Source: Labilithrix sp. (lineage in GTDB: Bacteria > Myxococcota_A > Polyangia > Polyangiales > Polyangiaceae). Taken from it: a DNA stretch of 64,000 bases. Below are positions 16,449-26,634 of this stretch, in pieces. The notes under the pieces were generated by a model. The model worked only from the letters and a program-made list of their open reading frames with translations, ran no database searches and had not been told where the DNA came from. Both the position numbers and the translations under genes were made by a program. Position 1 is the stretch's first letter; each line of letters opens with the position of its first letter. The DNA lies in NCBI GenBank assembly GCA_019637155.1, contig JAHBWE010000018.1:62001-126000 (forward strand), given 5' to 3'.

Positions 16449-17599
16449 CCGAGGGCGGCGGCGCAGGGGTGGACGACCTGGTCGAGGACGCTGCGGACGA
16501 GCGCGCGGTGGTCGGCCGGCAAGAGGCGGCCGTGGGCCTGCCATGCCGCGGGGTCGACGTCGGCGGGGAGGGGCGGCGCGTCGGTGCAGACCGGGGCGGT
16601 GAACGCGGCCTCGACCGCGGCGCGGACGTCGGGGCCGCCTGTGGCGAGCGCCCAGCGCACGAAGGTCCAGGCGAGCTCGGCGTGGCGGGCCTCGTCCTCG
16701 GCGATGCGCGCGAGCGTTCGGCGTAGCTCGGCGTCCGTCGCGTTCTCGGCCTGCGCGGCGGCGACGGCCGACGCGATCGTCTCGTTGATGCAGCCGTCGC
16801 GCACGGTCGCGGCCGCGATCGCCGCGAGGTCCGTGCTCGGCGCGACGCCGCGCAGATCGAGCGCGCCCGGGCCCTCTGCCTCGCCCGCGAAGCGGCTCGC
16901 GAGGGCGAACGTGAGACGCGCGTGCTCGATCTCGTCGCTGCACGCCGCTTGCGCGAGGACGAGGAGCGCCGGCGGCGCGCCGACCGCGAGGAGCTCCAGC
17001 GTGAACGTCGCGAACGACGCGATCGACGCGTGCTCCATCAGCGCGTCGCGCAAGTACGACCCGGCGAGCGCGCGCCGCGTCGAGTCCGGGAGCGCGTCGT
17101 CGTGCGCCGGTGCGGTGGTCCAGTCGGAGCGTGGCTGCGCGGTCGCCACGCGCGCGGCGCCCTGGACGACGAGCGGGCGACCGCAGCACGCGCCCTCGCA
17201 GAACTCGTAGCAGCACTGCCCGTTCTCGAAGACGACGGGGCCCACCGCCGGGTTGCAGCAGCCGTTCATGATCTCCTCCGGCACGATGCAGCCGTTCGCG
17301 TCGAGCGTCGGCGGCGGAGGCGGCGCGGCGTCGGGCTCGCGGAAGCCGCCGTACCCGGAGTTCTTCGTGATGCCCTTGCCCTTCTCGTTGCACTCGCGCT
17401 TCTTCGTCCCGTTCTCGCACGTCGCCGGGGCGGCGCCGGAGGACGACGTCGAAGACGACGAAGTCGAAGAAGACGATGAAGTCGACGATCCGCCGCCGGG
17501 TGGGGTCGGCGGGGTCGACTCGCCGCCGCACGCGGCGGCGACGAGCGAGGAGGTCGCGAGGGACGAGAGGATCCGGGCCCGCAGCGTAAGGAGCGACAT
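16427..17599 (-). CDS. Lipoprotein with Cys-rich module and ferritin-like domain
   Basis: The 390-residue protein has a signal peptide with lipobox (VAAAC, Cys about residue 24), a Ser/Thr-rich linker, a Cys-rich module (about 60-150: CENGTKKREC, NGCCNPAVG, CCYEFCEGACCG) and a ferritin-like four-helix region (about 180-330). Candidate metal ligands follow the E...ExxH pattern: MEHASIASFA, DEIEHARL, INETIA and EDEARHAEL. Ferritin-like proteins bind di-iron centres, so an extracytoplasmic oxidase or iron-binding role is possible. Export of a ferritin-like domain as a lipoprotein is unusual outside myxobacteria. The gene is divergent from the VIT/vWA lipoprotein with only 41 bp between starts, so shared control is likely. 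Confidence 0.78.
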   Translation of the reverse strand: MSLLTLRARILSSLATSSLVAAACGGESTPPTPPGGGSSTSSSSSTSSSSTSSSGAAPATCENGTKKRECNEKGKGITKNSGYGGFREPDAAPPPPPTLDANGCIVPEEIMNGCCNPAVGPVVFENGQCCYEFCEGACCGRPLVVQGAARVATAQPRSDWTTAPAHDDALPDSTRRALAGSYLRDALMEHASIASFATFTLELLAVGAPPALLVLAQAACSDEIEHARLTFALASRFAGEAEGPGALDLRGVAPSTDLAAIAAATVRDGCINETIASAVAAAQAENATDAELRRTLARIAEDEARHAELAWTFVRWALATGGPDVRAAVEAAFTAPVCTDAPPLPADVDPAAWQAHGRLLPADHRALVRSVLDQVVHPCAAALGQPPNEK

Positions 17600-17640
17600 G
17601 GAGAAAACGTTACAAGGAAAGTCCGAGATCCACCGTCTAA

Positions 17641-20763
<3,123 letters not shown>

Positions 20764-20801
20764 TCCGGGTCCGGTGATCAGCGGATTTCAGACACTTCCG
20801 C

Positions 20802-21269
20802 GTGGCATCGTCCCTGCAACTGCTTCGAGCGATGGGGCGAGCGAGCTTGGTGGGACTGCTGGCGTTGTTGCTCGCGTGCGAGGCGCCGGTCGCGGCGAGG
20901 AAGACGGTCCCCGCGGCCGCGTGCGAAGAAGGGACGTCGTGCCCCGAGCAGCAGGGTCCGCGTCCTGCGGGCGGCGATCGCGAGCTCCCCGTCACGCCCG
21001 TCGTCCCCGATCGCGATCCTCCGCCGGTCGAGAAGCCCGACGCCGCGCCGCCCTCCGAGGAGACGCTCGTGGAGGTGGAGGCGACGCCCAAGGTCGGTCC
21101 GTCGTGCGCGAAGCTGGAGGAGTGCTGCGCGAACCTCCGCAAGGCCGGGATCACCGGCTCGGCGAACCAGTGCGATTCGGTCGTCGCCGATCGCAACGAG
21201 GTCTCGTGCGCGAGCGTCAACGAGGACTACATGACGCCCGACGAGTTCTACGATCCCGTCTGCTTCTGA
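20802..21269 (+). CDS. Small Cys-rich lipoprotein
   Basis: The 155-residue product starts at GTG 20802 or ATG 20832 and has a signal peptide with lipobox LLAC. A Pro-rich disordered spacer (about 45-100) leads to a C-terminal module with five closely spaced cysteines (CAKLEECCANLRKAG, QCDSVV, SCASVN, CF) and helix-forming segments, which suggests a small disulfide-bonded domain. The family is not recognised. It lies 38 bp after the VIT/vWA lipoprotein on the same strand and may be its partner. A minus-strand frame over the same bases has no recognisable content and is ignored. Confidence 0.65.
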   Translation: MASSLQLLRAMGRASLVGLLALLLACEAPVAARKTVPAAACEEGTSCPEQQGPRPAGGDRELPVTPVVPDRDPPPVEKPDAAPPSEETLVEVEATPKVGPSCAKLEECCANLRKAGITGSANQCDSVVADRNEVSCASVNEDYMTPDEFYDPVCF

Positions 21270-21394
21270 CCCCACGGTCCTTGCGCGATCCTCGAGCTCG
21301 ATGCGTCGGAAAATGGGTCGGCGATCGACGATCCCGGCTATATACGGCTCCCCCTGCCGAGAAACGTGCGGCTTTGCGCGGCATCGAAGCGGGG

Positions 21395-22768
21395 ATGGCG
21401 AGCGCGCTGACCGTGGAAACCCTGAACGACAAGCCGATCGGATCGTACGACGACCTCCTCTCGATCTTCCACGCCGCGATCAAGCCCGCCTCCGAGTTCC
21501 GCTGCGGCGCCGAGATGGAGAAGCCGGGCGTGTTCGCCGACGGCCGGCCGGTCCCGTACGACGGCGAGCCGAGCGTGCGCGCGATCCTCGAGGAGCTCAC
21601 GAAGAAGGGGTGGACGCCGGACGGCGAGTACGCGGGCGGTCCGCTCATCGCCCTCCTCCGCAACGGCGCGAGCGTCACGCTCGAGCCGGGGGCGCAGCTC
21701 GAGCTGTCCGGCGCGCCGCTCGTCAACGCGCACCAGATCTGCAGCGAGTTCCGGAGCCACCTCGCCGAGATCGCGCCGTACTCCCAGGCGCACGGCATCA
21801 CGTGGCTCGGCCTCGGCTTCCATCCCTTCGCGAAGCGCGAGGACTTCGTGATGGTGCCGAAGCCGCGCTACCCGATCATGCGCGACTACCTGCCGACGCG
21901 CGGCTCCCTCGCGCTCGACATGATGCTCCGCACGTCCACCGTGCAGGCGAACTACGACTACCTCTCCGAAGCCGACGCGATGACGAAGATGCGCGTCGCG
22001 CTCAAGCTCGCGCCGCTGACCGCCGCGATGTTCGCGAATTCCCCGTTTTACGAGGGCGCGCCGTTCGGCGGAAAGAGCTACCGCGCGAAGGTGTGGCTCG
22101 ACGTCGATCCCGATCGCTCGGGCCTCGTCCCCACGCTCTGGAAGAAGACCGCCACCTTCACCGACTACGTCGAGTGGGCGCTCGACGTGCCGATGTTCAT
22201 GTTCAAGCGCAACGGCGAGTCGGTCGTGAACACGGGCCAGAGCTTCCGCAGCTTCTGGAAGAGCGGCTTCTCGGGCCACAAGCCGACGCTCGGCGATTGG
22301 AAGACGCACCTCAACACGCTGTTCCCCGAGGTCCGCCTCAAGAACACGATCGAGGTCCGCGCCGCCGACGCGCAGGGCGGGAAGATGGCGTGCGCGCTCC
22401 CCGCGCTGTGGACCGGCATCCTTTACGATGCGCAGGCGCTCTCCGCCGCGGACGCGATGACGTCCGACTGGACGCACGACGAGATCTCGGCGACGCGGAA
22501 GCAGGTCTGGGAGAAGGGGCTTCAGACGAAGCTCCGCGCGACCACGTACCAGTCGCTCGCGGAGAAGCTCATCGAGATCGCCGAGGGCGGCCTCGAGCGC
22601 CGCGACTACAAGAGCCCGAGCGGCAACGACGAGCGCGTGCACCTCAAGCGCCTGAAGGAGCTCGTCGCGCGCGGCGAGTGCCCGGCCGATCGCCTCCTCG
22701 ACGGCATCACGAACGCCCGCGACATCACGGCGGAGATCATCGCCCGCTGCGACCTCGGCGCGGGCTAG
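21395..22768 (+). CDS. gshA: Glutamate-cysteine ligase, plant/alphaproteobacterial type
   Basis: Catalyses ATP-dependent joining of glutamate and cysteine, the first step of glutathione synthesis, in the cytosol. The 457-residue protein has the features of the plant-type (GCS2-related) ligase: CGAEMEKPGVF, EPGAQLELSGAP, LGFHPFAKREDF, MLRTSTVQANYDY and NTIEVRAADAQ. The length fits the family. ATG 21395 is chosen; a TTG at 21374 is in frame but adds only seven residues. The upstream 125 bp hold no other gene. The 3' end overlaps the extended trpF frame by 32 bp, and repeat DNA begins directly after the stop codon. Confidence 0.92.
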   Translation: MASALTVETLNDKPIGSYDDLLSIFHAAIKPASEFRCGAEMEKPGVFADGRPVPYDGEPSVRAILEELTKKGWTPDGEYAGGPLIALLRNGASVTLEPGAQLELSGAPLVNAHQICSEFRSHLAEIAPYSQAHGITWLGLGFHPFAKREDFVMVPKPRYPIMRDYLPTRGSLALDMMLRTSTVQANYDYLSEADAMTKMRVALKLAPLTAAMFANSPFYEGAPFGGKSYRAKVWLDVDPDRSGLVPTLWKKTATFTDYVEWALDVPMFMFKRNGESVVNTGQSFRSFWKSGFSGHKPTLGDWKTHLNTLFPEVRLKNTIEVRAADAQGGKMACALPALWTGILYDAQALSAADAMTSDWTHDEISATRKQVWEKGLQTKLRATTYQSLAEKLIEIAEGGLERRDYKSPSGNDERVHLKRLKELVARGECPADRLLDGITNARDITAEIIARCDLGAG

Positions 22769-23780
22769 TCTGTCTTGTTCGAGAGGGCTCTGCCCTCTCG
22801 AGCTCTCCCGCCAGGGGCCTCTGTCTTGTTCGAGAGGGCTCTGCCCTCTCGAGCTCTCCCGCCAGGGGCCTCTCCGCGCGCGGGGGCGCGCGCTCCGCCG
22901 CCCCTGGACCCCCGAGAGGGGGGCCGGGAGGGGGCTCGAGAGGAGGCACGCGCTCCGCCGCCCCTGGACCCCCGAGAGGGGGGGCGGGAAGGGGGCCGGG
23001 AGGGCCGGGAGGGCCGAGAGGGGGCCCCAGAAGCGGCCGCGCATGCGGTCGCGAAGCGACCCGAGCGCGAAGCGCGAGGGCCGTGTCTGGGGTGGGGGTG
23101 TCGGGGGCAACGCCCCCGACGTTGAGTACGCCCCCGACGTTGAGTACGCCCCCGACGTTGAGTACGCCCCCGACGTTGAGCATGAACTCGCGGACGGCGG
23201 TGAGGTCTTTTACGCCGGGGGCGTGTTCGACGCCGCTCGCGACGTCGACGCACCATGGCGCGACCTCGGCGATGGCGCGCGCGACGTTGTCGGGGCGGAG
23301 GCCGCCGGCGAGGGTGAGGCGGCGCTCGCGCGCGAGGTCGCGGACGAGGCTCCAGTCGAAGGTCGCGCCGGTGCCGCCGAGCGCGCCGTCGACCTTCGCG
23401 TCGACGAGGATGTATTCGCCGGGGTACGTGCGCGCGAGCGCGACGTCCGCCGCCGTCGCGACGCGGATCGCCTTGTAGGCGTGCGGGAGCAGCGGCTCGA
23501 GCGCGGAGGGCGGCTCGGCGCCGTGGAGCTGGAGGCAGCCGAGGCGCGCGTCAGAGACGAGGGCGCGGAGCGCGTCGGCCGGCATGTCGGCCACGACGCC
23601 GACGACGAGCGGCGGCTTCGGGAGCGCGGCGAGCGCGTCGGAGATCGCGCGCGCGCGGGCGACGTCGATGCAGCGCGGCGACGACGGGATGAAGTTGAGG
23701 CCGATCGCGCTCGCGCCGAGCTCGGCGCACGCGACGGCGTCGGCGACGCTCGTCACGCCGCAGACCTTGACGTGGGTCAT
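22737..23780 (-). CDS. trpF: Phosphoribosylanthranilate isomerase with long repeat-derived C-terminal tail
   Basis: TrpF isomerises N-(5'-phosphoribosyl)anthranilate in tryptophan synthesis. Residues 1-208 form a complete core: VKVCGVTS with the catalytic Cys, GLNFIPSSPRCID, VGVVAD, LQLHGAE, ILVDAKVDGALGGTG, LAGGLRPDNV and DVASGVEHAPGVKD. A normal TrpF stops about here. Instead the frame continues about 140 residues through LNVGGV repeats, then Arg/Pro/Gly-rich sequence encoded by hairpin and tandem repeats, until a stop inside the gshA 3' end. The tail is almost certainly not part of the ancestral enzyme. The start codon shares ATGA with the cheY-like stop. Whether the tail is made or tolerated is unknown. 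Confidence 0.88.
   Translation of the reverse strand: MTHVKVCGVTSVADAVACAELGASAIGLNFIPSSPRCIDVARARAISDALAALPKPPLVVGVVADMPADALRALVSDARLGCLQLHGAEPPSALEPLLPHAYKAIRVATAADVALARTYPGEYILVDAKVDGALGGTGATFDWSLVRDLARERRLTLAGGLRPDNVARAIAEVAPWCVDVASGVEHAPGVKDLTAVREFMLNVGGVLNVGGVLNVGGVLNVGGVAPDTPTPDTALALRARVASRPHARPLLGPPLGPPGPPGPLPAPPLGGPGAAERVPPLEPPPGPPLGGPGAAERAPPRAERPLAGELERAEPSRTRQRPLAGELERAEPSRTRQTSPRRGRSGR
22769..22870 (+). repeat. Two perfect 51-bp tandem repeats with hairpin
   Basis: The unit begins TCTGTCTTGTTCGAGAGGGC and occurs at 22769-22819 and 22820-22870 with no differences seen. Each unit holds a perfect hairpin, CGAGAGGGC TCT GCCCTCTCG, with a 9-bp stem and 3-nt loop (first copy 22780-22800). 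It abuts the gshA stop codon and may act on the 3' end of the mRNA, though no T-run follows. On the minus strand it is read through by the extended trpF frame. Confidence 0.85.
22889..22980 (+). repeat. Direct repeat, 32 bp with 60-bp period
   Basis: A 32-bp block starting CGCGCTCCGCCGCCCCTGGA and ending in CCCGAGAGGG occurs at 22889-22920 and again at 22949-22980. The spacer and following bases are G-rich and purine-biased (GGGAGGGCC-type motifs to 23020). The block follows the 51-bp repeat pair and leads into the dispersed hairpin element at 23021. This looks like an accretion of several repeat types at one site. Confidence 0.75.
23021..23125 (+). repeat. Dispersed hairpin element, copy A
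   Basis: This is one of three copies of an approximately 100-bp element starting GGGGCCCCAGAAGCGGCCGC and ending near GACGTTGA. It contains hairpin 1 GGTCGC-GAA-GCGACC (23047-23061), hairpin 2 GCGC-GAA-GCGC (23065-23075), a shared CCGTGTCTGGGGTGGGGGTG block and hairpin 3 built on CGGGGGC / GCCCCCG. Relative to copies B and C, hairpin 1 shows a paired change (G-C pair to T-A), as expected if the fold matters. It lies antisense inside the 3' part of the extended trpF frame. Confidence 0.85.
23111..23182 (+). repeat. Four tandem 18-bp copies of the element's end
   Basis: The unit CGCCCCCGACGTTGAGTA is repeated at 23111, 23129, 23147 and 23165, the last with one change near its end. It is an amplification of the terminus of dispersed copy A. 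Read on the minus strand in the trpF frame it encodes LNVGGV repeated four times, directly after the conserved TrpF core. Confidence 0.9.
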
Positions 23781-24190
23781 CCCGCGGCCGGTTCGGGGAT
23801 GCCGAGGAGCTCGCGCACCTTCGCGATCACCTGCGGCGCCTGGATCGGCTTCGTGATGTACGCGTTCGCGCCGAGCGAGAGCGCGCGCTGGCGGTCTTCC
23901 TCCGCGCTCTCCGTCGTGATGATCACGATCGGGACGTCCTTGTGCACCGGATCGGTGCGGACGCGCTTCACCAGCTTCAAGCCGTCCATGATCGGCATGT
24001 TGATGTCGGTGAGGATGATGTCGAACCGGCCGCCGGCGAGCTTCTTGAGGCCGTCGACGCCGTCGTCCGCCTCCGTGACCTTGAGGCCCTTCACGCGTGA
24101 GAGCGCGAAGACCAGGAGCTGTCGCATCATCGGCGAGTCCTCGACGACGAGGCACTGATACTCGGAAGGTGGCGGTGCGGTCTGACCCAC
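23777..24190 (-). CDS. CheY-like single-domain response regulator
   Basis: The 137-residue protein is a bare receiver domain: acidic pair ED at about 17-18, phospho-acceptor Asp62 (LTDINMP), Thr in IITTES and Lys in ITKP. There is no output domain, so it acts through protein partners. It lies between fni and trpF on the same strand, overlapping trpF by 4 bp (ATGA) and following fni by 15 bp. No kinase is next to it, so its partner is elsewhere. Confidence 0.92.
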   Translation of the reverse strand: MGQTAPPPSEYQCLVVEDSPMMRQLLVFALSRVKGLKVTEADDGVDGLKKLAGGRFDIILTDINMPIMDGLKLVKRVRTDPVHKDVPIVIITTESAEEDRQRALSLGANAYITKPIQAPQVIAKVRELLGIPEPAAG

Positions 24191-24205
24191 GGAGAGAGGA
24201 GGCTA

Positions 24206-25264
24206 TCACGCCTCCGCGATCCAGGCGCGGAGCTCGGATCCGAGGACCTTCGGCGCGCGGCGGAGCGCGGCGAGATCGGCGCTCCCGGTCAGGAGCATGA
24301 CCGCGCGGAGCTCGTGCTCCACCGCCTCGAGGAACGCGAGCGCGCCGGCGCGACCTCCCGCGACGAGGGCCTGCAGCGCCGGCCGCGCGACGCCGGCCGC
24401 GGCGGCGCCGAGCGCGATCGCCCGCGCGACGTCGAGGCCGCGCGCGACGCCGCCGGTGGCGATGATGCTCTCGAAGCCGAGCGGCGCGAGGGCGCCGACC
24501 GACGCGGCGGTGGGGATCCCCCAGTCCCAGAGCGCTTCGCCGAGGGCGCGGGCGCGATCGTCGCTCGCCGCCTCGGCGCGCTTCGTCTCGACCGCGACCC
24601 AGGAGGTGCCGCCCGCGCCGGAGACGTCGACGTGGCGGACCCCCGCGCCGATGAGGCGGCGCCCGACGTGGCTCGAGATCCCGCAGCCCGTCTCTTTCAC
24701 GACGACAGGGAAGGGGAGCTCGCGCACGAGGGTGGCGATCGTCTCGAGCCCGCCGCGGAAATCGCGATCGCCGCCCGGCTGCACGAGCTCCATCGCGGGG
24801 TTGAGATGAACGCAGAGCGCGTCGGCCTCGATGCCGCGGACGAGCGCGATCACCTCGTCGACCGTCATCGCGCGCGCTTGCACGACGCCGATGTTGCCGA
24901 GGACGAGCGTGGTCTTCGCCTCGCTGCGGACGCTGTACGAAGGGGCGGTCTCGCCGCGGACGTGCATCGCGCGCTGCGACCCGAGGCCGAAGCCGTAGCC
25001 GCGCTCCTCCGCGATGGAGGACAGCTCGCGGTTCACCTTCGCCGCGTCGTCGGTGCCGCCCGTCATCGCGGCGATCACGATCGGCGCGCGGAGCGTCTTG
25101 CCGAAGAGCGTCAGCGACGTGTCGATCGCGGCGTGGTCGAGATCCGGCAGCGCGTCGTGGACGAAGCGGACCTGCTCGAGGAGCGTGGTCTTCTCGCGGA
25201 AGGCGACCTCGTCGGTGGCGCAGAGCGCGAGGTGGTCCGCTTTTCGGCTGCCGATCGAGCTCAT
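24206..25264 (-). CDS. fni: Type 2 isopentenyl-diphosphate isomerase
   Basis: FMN- and NADPH-dependent enzyme that interconverts isopentenyl and dimethylallyl diphosphate. The 352-residue length fits. Motifs include SRKADHL at the N-terminus, APIVIAAMTGGT, GLGSQRAMH, CVHLNPAMELVQPGGDRDF, VVKETGCGIS, VDVSGAGGTSW and the C-terminal glycine-rich flavin phosphate loop IIATGGVARGLDVARAIALG. It is divergent from the mevalonate operon, which supplies its substrate, with a 260-bp AT-rich control region between. Downstream genes cheY-like and trpF are probably cotranscribed. Confidence 0.93.
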   Translation of the reverse strand: MSSIGSRKADHLALCATDEVAFREKTTLLEQVRFVHDALPDLDHAAIDTSLTLFGKTLRAPIVIAAMTGGTDDAAKVNRELSSIAEERGYGFGLGSQRAMHVRGETAPSYSVRSEAKTTLVLGNIGVVQARAMTVDEVIALVRGIEADALCVHLNPAMELVQPGGDRDFRGGLETIATLVRELPFPVVVKETGCGISSHVGRRLIGAGVRHVDVSGAGGTSWVAVETKRAEAASDDRARALGEALWDWGIPTAASVGALAPLGFESIIATGGVARGLDVARAIALGAAAAGVARPALQALVAGGRAGALAFLEAVEHELRAVMLLTGSADLAALRRAPKVLGSELRAWIAEA

Positions 25265-25290
25265 GGTCTACGCTTCAGAGTGCCGCCAAA

Positions 25291-25328
25291 TTGTTCAAAG
25301 AAAACTGAAAGGTGCTGAATTTGAACGA
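25291..25328. promoter_or_regulatory. AT-rich inverted repeat in the fni / mevalonate divergent region
   Basis: TTGTTCAAA (25291-25299) and TTTGAACGA (25320-25328) form an 8-of-9 inverted repeat with a 20-bp centre, in a stretch far more AT-rich than the surrounding genes. It lies 27 bp upstream of the fni start and upstream of the candidate plus-strand promoter, so it could bind a regulator shared by both isoprenoid transcription units. No regulator gene is adjacent. Confidence 0.4.
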
Positions 25329-25348
25329 GAATATTTCGAGAACGTTGA

Positions 25349-25377
25349 TTGACAGGCGTCGGGGCCAACCCTAAGAA
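25349..25377 (+). promoter_or_regulatory. Candidate sigma70-type promoter for the mevalonate operon
   Basis: A perfect -35 box TTGACA (25349-25354) is followed after 17 bp by TAAGAA (25372-25377), a weak -10. Transcription would start near 25384, leaving a leader of about 140 nt before the ATG at 25525. The rest of the 25265-25524 gap holds no gene that I can support. Confidence 0.4.
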
Positions 25378-25524
25378 GCTGCGCGTCATGGTCCGCTGTC
25401 CACCTTCGACCATTCGCGCCCCGCGCGCGGCCGTTCGCCGAGTGGACCGTGGCACAAGGGGGCGTGAACGTCCATGCCTATACCTGTCGATGACGGCGCG
25501 CGAGACACACGGCGAGGACGCACG

Positions 25525-26634
25525 ATGAGCGGGTTCGCGCAGCTCCTCGCCGACGTCCGCACGCGCGTCGACGCCGCGCTCGGCGACTGGCTCGCGCCGC
25601 GCGTCGCGTCGGCGGCGAGCATCAGCGCGGAGGTCGGGGCCGCGGCGGAGGCCGCGCGCGATCTCTCGCTCCGCGGCGGCAAGCGCCTCCGCGCCGCGCT
25701 CGTCGGCGTCGGCCACCAAGCCTTCGCGGGCGCCGCGCGGGACGACGTCGTGCCCGCGATGATCGCGATCGAGCTGCTCCAGACGTACCTCCTCATCCAC
25801 GACGACTGGATGGACGACGACGACGTCCGGCGCGGCGGCCCCTCCGTGCACATGCTGCTCCGCAAGCGCTTCGGCTCGAAGGAGCTCGGCGACACGGGCG
25901 CCGTCCTCGCCGGCGATCTCGCGTCGGGCTGGGCGCAAGAGGCGCTCCTCTCCTGCGCGCCCGCCATCGCGCCCGAGCGCGTCCTCCGCGCCGCAAAGGC
26001 CTACGCCCGCATCAACATCGACGTCGTCACCGGCCAGCTCGCCGAAATGGGGATGGGGGCAGGTGCCGGGGCCCCAGAAGCGGCCGCGCAAGCGGGCGCG
26101 AAGCGCCCCGAGTCTTCGAGGGCCGTGTCTGGGGTGGGGGTGTCGGGGGCGAAGCCCCTGACGTTGGAAACCGTGCATGCGCTGAAGACGGCGAGCTACA
26201 CCGTGACGGGGCCGCTCCTCGTGGGGGCGGCGCTCGGGGGCGCGGACGAGGCGAGCGCGGCCGGGCTCGAGCGCTACGGTCGTCCGCTCGGGATCGCGTT
26301 TCAGCTGCGTGACGATCTGCTCGGCACGTTCGGCGATCCGGTCGCGACGGGGAAGCCGGTCTGGAACGACATCCGGCAGGGCAAGCGCACCGCGCTCGTC
26401 GCCGAGCTCCTGCGCGACGAGGCCGGCGCGGCGGCGTGGGCGCACCGCGCGGACGTCGAGGGCGTCGTCCGCGCGATGGAGACCACCGGCGCGAAGGCGC
26501 GCGTCGAGGCGCGCGTGCGCGAGCTCTGCGACGAAGCGCGGGCCGCGCTCGACGCGCTCGCGCCGACGATCACGGAGCCGGGGCGGCTCGCGCTCGAGGG
26601 CGCGGTGCGGGCGCTCGGGGAGCGTGCATCATGA
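25525..26634 (+). CDS. Polyprenyl (farnesyl/geranylgeranyl) diphosphate synthase with in-frame repeat insertion
   Basis: Condenses isopentenyl diphosphate with allylic diphosphates. Start ATG 25525 is chosen because GAGGA lies 8-12 nt upstream; ATG 25474 is also in frame. The 369-residue product shows GGKRLRAAL, the first Asp-rich motif HDDWMDDDDVRRG, GDLASGWAQEAL, a KTASYT motif and the second Asp-rich motif FQLRDDLLGTFGD. Between GQLAEM and VHALKTASYT, where homologues have a short loop, there are about 40 residues encoded by dispersed element copy B. The catalytic motifs remain intact on both sides, so the enzyme may still work. First gene of the mevalonate operon; its stop overlaps mvk (ATGA). 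Confidence 0.88.
   Translation: MSGFAQLLADVRTRVDAALGDWLAPRVASAASISAEVGAAAEAARDLSLRGGKRLRAALVGVGHQAFAGAARDDVVPAMIAIELLQTYLLIHDDWMDDDDVRRGGPSVHMLLRKRFGSKELGDTGAVLAGDLASGWAQEALLSCAPAIAPERVLRAAKAYARINIDVVTGQLAEMGMGAGAGAPEAAAQAGAKRPESSRAVSGVGVSGAKPLTLETVHALKTASYTVTGPLLVGAALGGADEASAAGLERYGRPLGIAFQLRDDLLGTFGDPVATGKPVWNDIRQGKRTALVAELLRDEAGAAAWAHRADVEGVVRAMETTGAKARVEARVRELCDEARAALDALAPTITEPGRLALEGAVRALGERAS
26068..26166 (+). repeat. Dispersed hairpin element, copy B, inside the polyprenyl synthase gene
   Basis: This copy shares with A and C the opening GGGGCCCCAGAAGCGGCCGC, hairpin 1 GGGCGC-GAA-GCGCCC (26094-26108), the GTGTCTGGGGTGGGGGTGTC block, hairpin 3 based on GGGGGC-GAA-GCCCC and the end ACGTTG. 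Hairpin 2 is altered to GAGTCTTCGAG. It has no stop codon in the reading frame of the host gene and its length keeps the frame. It encodes an Ala/Gly-rich peptide containing GAPEAAAQAGAKRP and VSGVGVSGAK. Confidence 0.88.

Noticed and set aside
20778..21275. Minus-strand frame opposite the Cys-rich lipoprotein
   Set aside because: No signal, domain or start site; the plus-strand frame has a clear lipoprotein signal and clustered Cys.
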